Shown here piece after piece: positions 1 to 6,803 of a stretch of DNA of 36,614 nucleotides. This stretch comes from Candidatus Protoclostridium gallicola. Its GTDB lineage: Bacteria; Bacillota; Clostridia; Christensenellales; Pumilibacteraceae. Position numbers and translations under genes: made by a program. Location of the stretch: the NCBI GenBank assembly GCA_904387375.1, contig CAJFLE010000013.1, positions 1 to 36,614 on the forward strand, written 5' to 3'. Position 1 is the stretch's first letter; each line of letters opens with the position of its first letter. Under the pieces are notes generated by a model. The model did not search any database and had not been told where the DNA came from. It worked only from the letters and a program-made list of their open reading frames with translations.

Positions 1-17
1 CGTTAGCGGTGCGCAAG
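1..17. repeat. 17-bp terminal inverted repeat, left copy
   Basis: The first 17 bases, CGTTAGCGGTGCGCAAG, recur as an exact reverse complement at 36438-36454, just upstream of argB. A 17-bp exact match at both extremities of an assembled piece suggests a dispersed repeat at which assembly stopped. This is seen directly; the repeat-family interpretation is inference. Confidence 0.6.
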
Positions 18-25
18 ATCAAGTG

Positions 26-278
26 CCCTTATACGAGCGAAAGCCTTCGCGAAGGATAAGGGATCGATAAGGAGCGCAGGCGGACATGCGCCGCCGGAGT
101 GACCATATAAGAAGTTTCCATACGGAAACGCATGAAAGATTTCAAGAAAACAATGCAGAGCGGACTGCAAGTCCGCGAACATTGTTGTCTTGAATAAATT
201 TGTCGGCGAACAGGCTGTTCGCCGTCCCGTTGGCGTTCGCGCCAATGCGAGCACCGAAAATCCGCGCCGGATTTTCGG
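26..278. repeat. Cluster of hairpins in a gene-free stretch
   Basis: The first 307 bases hold no gene I can support but are packed with dyads: CCCTTAT at 26-32 pairs with 56-62 around the palindrome CCTTCGCGAAGG (44-55); GTTTCC/GGAAAC at 114-129; GCGGACT/AGTCCGC at 160-176, flanked by CAATG/CATTG; GGCGAACA/TGTTCGCC at 205-223; TTGGCG-ttcg-CGCCAA at 230-245; and an 11-bp stem at 254-264/268-278. Each hairpin differs in sequence. It could be a dispersed structured repeat or part of a structured RNA; short open frames on both strands here look incidental. Confidence 0.55.
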
Positions 279-307
279 GCGCAACATTGCAACCGGCGCG
301 AAATAAC

Positions 308-667
308 ATGACTCATTTACACGGTTACGACAACGAATTGCTGGCGGCGCGTATGCCGCAGACCGAAGACTGCCGTCGGGTGGCCGACGTTTTCGCGCAG
401 CTCGGCGACGGCACGCGGCTGAAAATCCTGTGGCTGCTCTGCCACAGCGAGCAGTGCGTGACCAACATCGCCGCGCTGACCGGCATGTCCGGCCCGGCGG
501 TCGCTCATCATCTGAAGCTCCTCAAAGGCTCGGGGCTCATCGTTTCCCGCCGCGACGGCAGGGAAATGCTGTACCGCCTCGGCGACACCGAGGAGTGCCG
601 CGAAATCCACCGTTCCATAGACGCGCTGTTCCACGTGCGCTGTCCCGGCTTCTGCCACAAAGACTGA
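308..667 (+). CDS. ArsR/SmtB-family metal-responsive repressor
   Basis: A 119-residue winged-helix repressor of the ArsR/SmtB family, which normally dissociates from its operator on binding a metal ion. The core starts with LGDGTRLKIL (about residues 34-43), followed by EQCVTNIAALTGMSGPAVAHH, split here as EQCVTNI then the recognition helix SGPAVAHHLKLLK, and the wing with SRRDGREMLYRL. The classical ELCVCDL metal box is altered to EQCVTNI, keeping one Cys. The C-terminus ends in CPGFCHKD and His/Cys residues lie near the N-terminus, suggesting alternative thiolate/imidazole ligands. Start ATG at 308 is chosen because upstream codons fall in the hairpin region; ATG 353 is possible. No good Shine-Dalgarno is visible. 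No target is adjacent; the P1B ATPase at 11279-13449 carries an ArsR-like operator and is a plausible target (inference). Confidence 0.85.
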   Translation: MTHLHGYDNELLAARMPQTEDCRRVADVFAQLGDGTRLKILWLLCHSEQCVTNIAALTGMSGPAVAHHLKLLKGSGLIVSRRDGREMLYRLGDTEECREIHRSIDALFHVRCPGFCHKD

Positions 668-673
668 TATTAT

Positions 674-703
674 AAAACCGCCGAGGTTAGCCCCGGCGGT
701 TTT
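674..703. terminator. Bidirectional rho-independent terminator
   Basis: AAAACCGCCG (674-683) pairs with CGGCGGTTTT (694-703) around a 10-nt loop, giving A-rich and T-rich flanks on both strands. It lies between the convergent ArsR gene and the acetyltransferase gene and can serve both. Confidence 0.85.
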
Positions 704-717
704 TGCATGCTTTCGCT

Positions 718-1323
718 TTATTCTTCGTCTATGCGCCTGTCCTTGTAATAGAATTCCCGGTCGCGGTCGTTGATCTCGCGCATCACGCGGCAGGGACTGC
801 CGTACGCCACGACGTTCGCCGGCAGGTCGCGCGTCACCAGACTGCCCGCGCCGACGACGGTGTTGTCGCCGATCGTCACGCCGGGGAGTATGGTCGTGCC
901 CGCGCCTATCCAGCAGTTGCGGCCTATGCGCACGGGCAGATTGTATTCGTACTTTTTCTCGCGCGGCTTCGGCGCGATGGGGTGGGTGGCGGTGACGACG
1001 GTGACGTTGGGACCGAACATGGTGCGGTCGCCGACGTAGATGTGCGTGTCGTCGGTCAGCGTCAGGTTGAAGTTTGCGAATATTTCGCTGCCGAAGTGCA
1101 CGTGCCTGCCTCCCCAGTTGGAGTGAAAGGGCGGCTCTATCTGGCAGTTCTCGCCGATCTCGGCGAACATCTCTTTCAGCAGCCGCTGCCTTTTTTCCGT
1201 TTCCGACGGGCGGGTGGCGTTATAGTCGTACATTTTTTCCTGAGCCTCGGCCTGCTCTCTGCCCAGCGTTTCGTCGCCGGGATCGTAGAGGTATCCGCCG
1301 TGCCTTTTCTCGTTGATATCCAT
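718..1323 (-). CDS. Sugar O-acetyltransferase, maltose/galactoside type (left-handed beta-helix)
   Basis: A 201-residue acetyltransferase of the maltose/galactoside O-acetyltransferase group, which moves acetyl from acetyl-CoA onto a sugar hydroxyl. The N-terminal helical domain (about residues 1-60, with the family-typical YDPGDETL) precedes a hexapeptide-repeat left-handed beta-helix: NWGGRHVHFG, NVTVVTATHP with the catalytic His, then RIGRNCWIGAGTTILPG and VTIGDNTVVGAGSLVTRD. Length fits the family. The start ATG at 1321-1323 is fixed by homology and by a consensus promoter only 7 nt upstream, implying a leaderless transcript. It shares a terminator with arsR and is divergent from the DUF421 gene. 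The actual sugar substrate cannot be told from sequence. Confidence 0.92.
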   Translation of the reverse strand: MDINEKRHGGYLYDPGDETLGREQAEAQEKMYDYNATRPSETEKRQRLLKEMFAEIGENCQIEPPFHSNWGGRHVHFGSEIFANFNLTLTDDTHIYVGDRTMFGPNVTVVTATHPIAPKPREKKYEYNLPVRIGRNCWIGAGTTILPGVTIGDNTVVGAGSLVTRDLPANVVAYGSPCRVMREINDRDREFYYKDRRIDEE

Positions 1324-1330
1324 AAACAGA

Positions 1331-1359
1331 ATTATATAGCGTTCGCCGCCGTTTGTCAA
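1331..1359 (-). promoter_or_regulatory. Consensus sigma-70 promoter giving a leaderless acetyltransferase mRNA
   Basis: On the minus strand: TTGACA (1359-1354), exactly 17 bp, TATAAT (1336-1331), then only TCTGTTT (7 nt) before the ATG. Transcription would begin at or within 1-2 nt of the start codon. No Shine-Dalgarno is present. Confidence 0.85.
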
Positions 1360-1404
1360 CGCCGCGGCCGCATAATAGCGCCGCGCCCGCCGCAAAATAC
1401 CGTT

Positions 1405-2100
1405 GTGCTCATAATTTTCATAAAAACGGTAATCATCGCGCTGCTCGTGTTTTTCGTCATACGCATCATGGGCAAGCGCCAGATAGGCGAGATGCAGCCC
1501 TTCGAATTCGTCATCACGCTCATTCTCGCCGAGGTCGCGTGCCTGCCCATGAACGACCCGTATATCCCGCTGCACTTCGGCATCGTGCCCATAATAACGC
1601 TTGCGTTCCTCGACGTCGCAATCACCTTCGTCGGGCGCAAAAGCATAGGCTTCCGCAGCCTCATAGACGGCAGGAGCGTCATCGTGGTGGATAAGAACGG
1701 GCTGGTGTACGAAAATCTCAAGCGCACGAACATGAGCGTGGACGACGTGCTCATGAGCACGCGCAGCTGCGGCTATCCGGATCTGTCGTCCGTCGCCTAT
1801 GCCATCGTGGAGCCGAACGGCAAATTCTCCGTCATCGAAAAGGAATCGGACCCGACCGAGCCCAAACCCGCATACCGTCCGCTGCCCGTGGTCATCGACG
1901 GCAAACCACTCAAAGACAACATGGCGGTCGCCGGCATTACCGAAATGCAGCTGACCAAGATCGCGCTGGGCGGAGGACTGAAACGGCTGCGCGACGTGCT
2001 GTATATGGACGTCAGACAGGACGGCACCGTATACGTGTCGCCCAAACGCCGGCCGTGCTACACGGATAAGGTGGGCATAAAGGGAGGGAACAACTGGTGA
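1405..2100 (+). CDS. DUF421 (YetF-like) membrane protein
   Basis: A DUF421/YetF-family integral membrane protein of about 231 residues; the biochemical role of the family is not established. Membrane segments occupy roughly residues 3-20, 32-48 and 54-75, around the family hallmark RIMGKRQIGEMQPFEFV. A cytoplasmic domain follows with GRSVIVVDKNGLVYENLKR and a C-terminal LRDVLYMDVRQDGTVYV. The start is uncertain: the first ATG in frame (1468) would cut off the first membrane segment, so GTG at 1405 is preferred. No ribosome-binding site supports it. The stop overlaps the start of the DUF4363 gene (GTGA), a pairing familiar from other Firmicutes, so the two products probably work together. Confidence 0.85.
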   Translation: MLIIFIKTVIIALLVFFVIRIMGKRQIGEMQPFEFVITLILAEVACLPMNDPYIPLHFGIVPIITLAFLDVAITFVGRKSIGFRSLIDGRSVIVVDKNGLVYENLKRTNMSVDDVLMSTRSCGYPDLSSVAYAIVEPNGKFSVIEKESDPTEPKPAYRPLPVVIDGKPLKDNMAVAGITEMQLTKIALGGGLKRLRDVLYMDVRQDGTVYVSPKRRPCYTDKVGIKGGNNW

Positions 2101-2489
2101 AAAAACTCATAGTCATATCCGTGCTGCTCGCCGCCGTCATATCTCTCGGCGCGTTCGAGGCGGCGTACACCCACGCTTGGTTTTCCGACCTCGCGGACGA
2201 ACTGACCGAAATAGGCGCGCAGGTGGCGGAGGTTGAAAAGGACGTGCCGTCGCCCGCAGCGGTGGCGCGCATCGACGCCGTCGCCGAAAGGTGGGAGGAG
2301 CGCCGCACCGTCAACTACCTCTTCCATAACAACAACGTGCTCAACAACCTGTTCGACCGTATCGTGCAGGCGCGCGCATACGCCGCCGGCGGCCAGAACG
2401 TCGACGCCAGCACCTGCCTGGACGGCGCCGCCTTCTACGCCCGCTCCGTCGCCGCCGACATCCGCCCCGTCCCTCTCAATTTCCTGTAA
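2097..2489 (+). CDS. DUF4363 family protein, partner of DUF421
   Basis: A 130-residue protein with an N-terminal signal anchor (KKLIVISVLLAAVISLGAFEA, split: KKLIVISVLLAAV then ISLGAFEA) and an external helical domain. It fits the DUF4363 family, small Firmicute proteins often encoded next to DUF421 genes. The start is GTG at 2097, overlapping the DUF421 stop by GTGA. The purine-rich AGGGAGGGAA is a strong Shine-Dalgarno about 6 nt upstream. Central residues WEERRTVNYLFHNNNVLNNL form the most conserved-looking helix. No enzymatic residues are evident. The family assignment rests on size, topology and partner gene rather than a firm motif. Confidence 0.72.
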   Translation: MKKLIVISVLLAAVISLGAFEAAYTHAWFSDLADELTEIGAQVAEVEKDVPSPAAVARIDAVAERWEERRTVNYLFHNNNVLNNLFDRIVQARAYAAGGQNVDASTCLDGAAFYARSVAADIRPVPLNFL

Positions 2490-2530
2490 ATATGTTATAT
2501 TCATAATCATTTAATGTCACGGGATTAAAA

Positions 2531-2559
2531 TTGGCTTGCAAACAGAGCAAAAATATGTT
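2531..2559 (+). promoter_or_regulatory. Probable holA promoter with a very short leader
   Basis: TTGGCT (2531-2536), 17 bp, TATGTT (2554-2559), then 12 nt to the holA ATG at 2572. Each box matches consensus at 4 of 6. Initiation would give a leader of about 6 nt, too short for a Shine-Dalgarno, and none is visible. Confidence 0.5.
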
Positions 2560-2571
2560 AATCTTTATGAT

Positions 2572-3540
2572 ATGAAATTCTCCGAACTCAAAAAACGGAT
2601 AAACTCGGGGGACATAAAGCCTTTCTATGTGCTGACGGGAAATGACGAGTATCTCAAAAGCTCGGCGGTGCGTATCATAAAGAGCGCCGTATCCATGCCC
2701 GAACTCAACGCGCTGACCCTCGACTCGCCGACGGCAGTACAGCTGCGCGACGCGGTGGCCGCTCCGCCGATCATGAGCGACCGCAGATACGTGGGCGTGC
2801 GCACGCTTACCGACGTGACCGGCCTCGGCGCATACGCCGACATAGCCGATCCGGCGGCGGTGCTCGTCGTCACCGACCAGCCCGAACCCCGCCGCGGCAA
2901 AAAGGAGAGCCGCAGGGAGGAGGAAGTGCGGAAGTTTCTGTCCGCGGCCGAGCCGATAGACTGCTCGCCTCTCGACCTTCCCACGATATTCGCGTGGATG
3001 GCGGCGGAGGCGAAGAAGTATGAGGTGACGGTGGAGCGCGACGCGGCGGCGCTGCTCGCCGAATACTGCCGCAGCGACATGTCCCGCATATCCGGAGAGT
3101 TCGGAAAGCTCGCGTCATACCGCATGGGCGGCAGGATAACGCCGGACGACGTGCGGCTCATGGTTCAGCCCGAACCGGAATACGCGATGTGGCAGCTGTC
3201 CGGCGCGATCGCCGCGAAGAACGCCGCAGAGGCTATGAAGATTTACGAGAGCTTTGACGAGGACGCGCGCCGGCCAGAAACGCTGTTCGGCGTCGTGCAG
3301 TCGCATTTCCGCAGGCTGTACTACTCGCTGACAGAGGACGGGGAAACGGTGAAAAAACTGCTCGGCGTGCGCGATAACGCGCTGTACGCGATAAAGCGCG
3401 AAGCCGCAAAGTTCGGCGAAGCCGCGCTCGCACGCATACTGCTGTCGCTCGCCGAAACGGACGAGGACATAAAGAACGGGACGCTGCCCCGCGAAACGGC
3501 GTCCGAAGTGCTGATACTCAGAACGGTCGGCGGAATCTGA
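2572..3540 (+). CDS. holA: DNA polymerase III delta subunit
   Basis: The 322-residue HolA-type delta subunit of the clamp loader, which opens the beta sliding clamp during replication. The N-terminal domain begins MKFSELKKRI and PFYVLTGNDEYLK, typical of delta proteins. It continues through an AAA+-like fold lacking a Walker A motif, as expected for delta. The central part has FAWMAAEAKKYEVTVERDAA, split as FAWMAAEAKK then YEVTVERDAA, and the C-terminal collar domain contains LFGVVQSHFRRLYY and DEDIKNGTLPRETA. Start ATG 2572 is chosen over an upstream non-ATG extension because the family pattern begins there and a promoter lies immediately before. It stands ahead of two membrane/secreted proteins with small gaps, probably co-transcribed. 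Confidence 0.9.
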   Translation: MKFSELKKRINSGDIKPFYVLTGNDEYLKSSAVRIIKSAVSMPELNALTLDSPTAVQLRDAVAAPPIMSDRRYVGVRTLTDVTGLGAYADIADPAAVLVVTDQPEPRRGKKESRREEEVRKFLSAAEPIDCSPLDLPTIFAWMAAEAKKYEVTVERDAAALLAEYCRSDMSRISGEFGKLASYRMGGRITPDDVRLMVQPEPEYAMWQLSGAIAAKNAAEAMKIYESFDEDARRPETLFGVVQSHFRRLYYSLTEDGETVKKLLGVRDNALYAIKREAAKFGEAALARILLSLAETDEDIKNGTLPRETASEVLILRTVGGI

Positions 3541-3561
3541 CCGGAGGCGTCATAAATAAAG

Positions 3562-4170
3562 ATGATCGAAACAGGAAAAGAAACTTATTCGGAAAACAAG
3601 AAAAACCCGGGCGCGATCGCCGGGATCATCATACGCAGGAAGATCCCCAACGCCGTCGTGTACGTGCTTTTCTATCTGTTCCTCTGCTGCGGGAACTGGT
3701 TTTCCATGCGCCGCACGCTGGCATACGTCGCCGACGCGGGCGGTTATAACGAATTTATTTCGTCGTTCATAGGAAACGACGCGTTCGCGTTCGTGACCGC
3801 GGGTATTCTTCCGCTCGTTTTATACGAGCTTGCCCGGCTCATAGCCTTCGGCATGTTCCGTTTCATGGGCAGCCGCGCAGTGGCGGATATGGAATATTCG
3901 CTCCGTATATTCTACGGACTGGGTTATCTGATATACGGCGCGTTCTCGCTGCTGTACTTCGCCGTGCCCGCGCTGTCTGTATACGGCGAAACGATCGTGC
4001 GCTTTCTCATCGTGGGCGCCGCGGTCGGGCTGTACACGCTGTTCGAAGCGCGTTATCGCATGCCCGCGCGGCTGGTGCCCCGCTCGGTATACGCATTCTG
4101 CGGCGTATACTGCCTGATAAATCTCGTGTTCGCGCTCTATTCGCTCATAAGCGAACTCATAATGTGGTGA
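3562..4170 (+). CDS. Multi-pass membrane protein, unknown function
   Basis: I do not recognise a family. The 202-residue protein has a polar N-terminus (about 30 residues) and five likely membrane segments: AVVYVLFYLFLCCG, the stretch around FVTAGILPLVLYELARL, GLGYLIYGAFSLLYFAV, FLIVGAAVGLYTLF and VYCLINLVFALYSLI. No charged catalytic motifs are visible; conserved-looking aromatic/Arg pairs (RMPARLVPRS) sit in the last cytoplasmic loop. ATG 3562 follows holA by 21 nt; a GGAGG lies 14 nt away, slightly far for a ribosome-binding site. It ends 4 nt before the M28-like lipoprotein gene, so the two are likely translated together and may form one envelope module. Confidence 0.8.
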   Translation: MIETGKETYSENKKNPGAIAGIIIRRKIPNAVVYVLFYLFLCCGNWFSMRRTLAYVADAGGYNEFISSFIGNDAFAFVTAGILPLVLYELARLIAFGMFRFMGSRAVADMEYSLRIFYGLGYLIYGAFSLLYFAVPALSVYGETIVRFLIVGAAVGLYTLFEARYRMPARLVPRSVYAFCGVYCLINLVFALYSLISELIMW

Positions 4171-4174
4171 CGCC

Positions 4175-5644
4175 ATGGCAAGAAAGATTACCGTAATAAT
4201 ACTGTGCGCAATGCTCGTCCTGGGCGCGGCGCTGCTCCTGACCGGGTGCGGCGACGCCGATTATTCCGTGCCCGAAACCGAGCTGTTCACCGCGGAAAAA
4301 ATGAAACAGACGCTCGAAGATTTTCTCGGCGACGGGGAGCGCGCCGACCGTACGTCCATGACGACGGCGACCGTAACCGACGACGGCGAAAAGCTCGCAG
4401 CCGACTGGCTGGCGGAACGCCTGACCGGACTGCTCGGCGAAGGCTCCGTGTCCGTCAACGATTTCGCATATACCACCGAATACGGCGACAGGTTCGAATC
4501 CCAGAACGTCGTGGGCGAACTGCGCGGGGATCCGGAGAAGACCGACCGCCGTCGCATAGTCATCGGCGCGAACTACGACAATACGTACGCCACCGTCAAC
4601 GTGTCGCAGTACAACAACTACGTTTATTTCAACGGCACGGGCGCGGAGGCGGCCATGGATAACGGCACCGGCGTGGCGGTCGTGCTCGCGCTCGCCGAAT
4701 ACTTCGCCCGGGAATCCGTGCGCGAAACGCTCGCGGTCGACATCGATTTCGTATTCTACGGCATGGGCAACATAGAGCACCGCGGCGCGTACGCGTATAT
4801 ACAGAACCTCGGCGAAACGGCGCGCAGCAAACTCATGCTTGCCATAAACGTGGACAGACTGGGCGGCGACAGACTTTTGACTTACTTCGACGAGGAGTCC
4901 ACCGCGCACGGCAGATTCATACTCGAAACCGCCGATGAGGCGGGATTCGGGGATTACGTGTCCGAGCCGAACGCGTTCACCGCGGATTACGGTATGCGGT
5001 CGGCTAACATAGAAGACCTGCCGTATACGCCCAAAGCCCTCGTGTCCGACGCGGCCGCGTATTTCGACAACTACAGTATATGCGCCATAACGTCGGGCGC
5101 CGACAATCCGTTCTGGCTGTCCGACAGGGAGCGCTCTTCCGATTACAACATCTCCGGCACGTCGTCCGACACTATGGAAAATCTCGAACGGCTCAGCCCC
5201 GACTATGCTTCGCAGATGGCGGTGGCGGCCGAACTGATAGCCGGATCGGTAACCCGCGACGGTTTCGTGGACGCGCTCGTCGCCGGCCGGGATTCCGGCC
5301 GCGGCTACATCTGGATGGTATATCCGATAGCCGGCTATATCGCGGTGGCGGTGCTCTCGCTCGCCGCGCTCGTGCCCATCGTCGTGCTCGTACGCAGATA
5401 CGAGAAGAATCACCGCGACGATCCTCCCGGCGTGAAGAAGAACGTCAGAGTGGCGGTGTTCGGCATGGACTACGAAAAGCCCAAGGACGACGAAGTATAC
5501 GTTGACTTCGCGTCCGCCGATCCGTTCGCCGATTTCGACAGCCCCGACCCCGATCCGGGAAAGGATAAGGACGGCGGCGGTGCCGATAACGGCGATAACG
5601 GCGGCTCCGGCGGCGGAGAGGATGACGGAAAGGACGGCAAATGA
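4175..5644 (+). CDS. Lipoprotein with a degenerate M28 aminopeptidase domain and C-terminal membrane anchor
   Basis: A 489-residue protein with a lipoprotein signal (hydrophobic core, lipobox LLTGC, Cys about residue 25), an M28-like peptidase fold (about 60-365), a C-terminal membrane segment (about 385-407) and a charged tail rich in Asp, Gly and Lys (about 450-489). The M28 landmarks are present but altered: GAHYD is GANYD (metal His to Asn), MDNGTGVA keeps its Asp, the region of the catalytic/metal Glu pair reads GMGNIEHRGA without the pair, INVDRLGG keeps Asp, and the last metal His is lost in SGTSSDT. This predicts a catalytically dead fold used for binding (inference). A lipid anchor plus a C-terminal span is also unusual. 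Stop is followed by a terminator. Confidence 0.75.
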   Translation: MARKITVIILCAMLVLGAALLLTGCGDADYSVPETELFTAEKMKQTLEDFLGDGERADRTSMTTATVTDDGEKLAADWLAERLTGLLGEGSVSVNDFAYTTEYGDRFESQNVVGELRGDPEKTDRRRIVIGANYDNTYATVNVSQYNNYVYFNGTGAEAAMDNGTGVAVVLALAEYFARESVRETLAVDIDFVFYGMGNIEHRGAYAYIQNLGETARSKLMLAINVDRLGGDRLLTYFDEESTAHGRFILETADEAGFGDYVSEPNAFTADYGMRSANIEDLPYTPKALVSDAAAYFDNYSICAITSGADNPFWLSDRERSSDYNISGTSSDTMENLERLSPDYASQMAVAAELIAGSVTRDGFVDALVAGRDSGRGYIWMVYPIAGYIAVAVLSLAALVPIVVLVRRYEKNHRDDPPGVKKNVRVAVFGMDYEKPKDDEVYVDFASADPFADFDSPDPDPGKDKDGGGADNGDNGGSGGGEDDGKDGK

Positions 5645-5647
5645 CGT

Positions 5648-5684
5648 AAAAAGCGCGGAATACTCAAAGTGTTCCGCGTTTTTT
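5648..5684 (+). terminator. Rho-independent terminator after the M28-like gene
   Basis: CGCGGAA pairs with TTCCGCG around an 11-nt loop, preceded by an A run and followed by TTTTTT. It separates the holA-side operon from cdaA. Confidence 0.85.
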
Positions 5685-5705
5685 GAATTTTGTGTCGCAA
5701 AACTA

Positions 5706-5734
5706 TTGAAAAATATAAAAGAAAAGTATATAAT
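5706..5734 (+). promoter_or_regulatory. Consensus promoter giving a leaderless cdaA mRNA
   Basis: TTGAAA (5706-5711), 17 bp, TATAAT (5729-5734), then AAGTGCG (7 nt) and the ATG of cdaA at 5742. Same geometry as the acetyltransferase promoter at 1331-1359. No Shine-Dalgarno could fit. Confidence 0.85.
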
Positions 5735-5741
5735 AAGTGCG

Positions 5742-6803
5742 ATGGCAGAGAATATGACTCCGGAAGGACCGGAGAAAAAGGAGAACGGGGCAAAGAGGGA
5801 TAACGCTTTCGTCAGGGCGATGAAGGCGGTTTTCGTGCGCGACATAAAAACAAAACTCGTCGCGCTCGGCATAAGCGTCGGCATGTGGCTGCTCGCGGTC
5901 GGACTCGGCGTTTCGTCAGTGCAGTATCCCGACAGCGTGGGATTTTTCGAGGGCTTCGGCAGGAACATCGCCGCCGAGTTTTCGTCCGTTTTCCGCGGCT
6001 TCGTAAGCGTGCTGGATATCCTGCTGCTGTTCGCCATAGTATATCTTGCCATATATCTGCTGCGTAAAAACAACGCCGCGCCCATCATCAAATTCTTCGT
6101 GATCACGGCGGTAGTGTGCGTGGTGCTGTCCAGCACTCTGCTGTCCTTCCCGGTGCTCGGCAGCATATTCGGCAACGGCATACTGCTGCTCATCATCGTC
6201 ATACTCATCATGTATCCGCAGGAACTGCGCCGCATGATGTGGAAGCTCGCCAGCCGCGCGGAGAACGCCGCGGCGTACAGCGCCGACTACGACTGTACCG
6301 AAGAAGAACTGCGCGAGGCGGTGGACGACATCGTACGCGCGGTGCTCAACATGTCCAAGGACCACCTGGGCGCGCTCATAATAATCACGACGCAGACCGT
6401 GCCCAAGCATATACTCGAAAGCGGCACCGAACTGGGCGCAAAACTCAGCCAGCCGCTCATCGAATGCCTGTTCAACACCAACGCCAACCTTCACGACGGC
6501 GCGGTGTTCATCCGCGGCAACAAGATCCTCGCCGCGGGCTGCTTCCTGACGCTGTCGCAGAACCAGACGCTGCCCAAGGAACTGGGCACGCGCCACCGCG
6601 CCGCTCTCGGCGTGACCGAGCAGTACAACGTGCTCGCCATCGTGGTCAGCGAGGAAACGGGCATAATCTCCGTCGCGCGCGACGGCAAACTTGACAGATA
6701 CTACGACGCCGTGATGCTCACCGACGTGATAGAGCAGGTATACGGGCTCAAAGCCAGCGGCGGCGGTAAACCCAAGAAAAAGCGGGGGCGCAAACTGTTA
6801 TGA
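5742..6803 (+). CDS. cdaA: Diadenylate cyclase CdaA with an extended N-terminus
   Basis: A 353-residue membrane diadenylate cyclase that makes c-di-AMP from two ATP, the Firmicute regulator of potassium and cell-wall homeostasis. The DisA_N catalytic domain occupies about residues 175-335, with the DGA motif (HDGAVFIRGN) and RHR (GTRHRAALG) that define the active site. Three CdaA-type membrane helices lie at about 89-155, ending in YPQELRRM. Ahead of them is an extra segment of about 85 residues with one more membrane helix (RDIKTKLVALGISVGMWLL), which resembles the N-terminal anchor of YbbR/CdaR proteins. Usual CdaA is about 270-280 residues. The expected cdaR and glmM genes do not follow; instead a DUF1015 gene overlaps the stop (ATGA). 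The C-terminus is Lys/Arg-rich. Confidence 0.95.
   Translation: MAENMTPEGPEKKENGAKRDNAFVRAMKAVFVRDIKTKLVALGISVGMWLLAVGLGVSSVQYPDSVGFFEGFGRNIAAEFSSVFRGFVSVLDILLLFAIVYLAIYLLRKNNAAPIIKFFVITAVVCVVLSSTLLSFPVLGSIFGNGILLLIIVILIMYPQELRRMMWKLASRAENAAAYSADYDCTEEELREAVDDIVRAVLNMSKDHLGALIIITTQTVPKHILESGTELGAKLSQPLIECLFNTNANLHDGAVFIRGNKILAAGCFLTLSQNQTLPKELGTRHRAALGVTEQYNVLAIVVSEETGIISVARDGKLDRYYDAVMLTDVIEQVYGLKASGGGKPKKKRGRKLL

Noticed and set aside
3..316. Open frames of about 95 codons on the minus strand and the long N-terminal extension of the ArsR frame from 200
   Set aside because: They run through the hairpin cluster, have low-complexity Arg/Ala composition and no ribosome-binding site. The ArsR pattern itself begins after ATG 308.
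4157..6235. 692-codon minus-strand frame opposite the M28-like gene and cdaA
   Set aside because: It is a shadow frame: GC-rich codon bias keeps the complementary frame open. The Val/Arg/His-rich translation has no family and crosses two real genes and a terminator.
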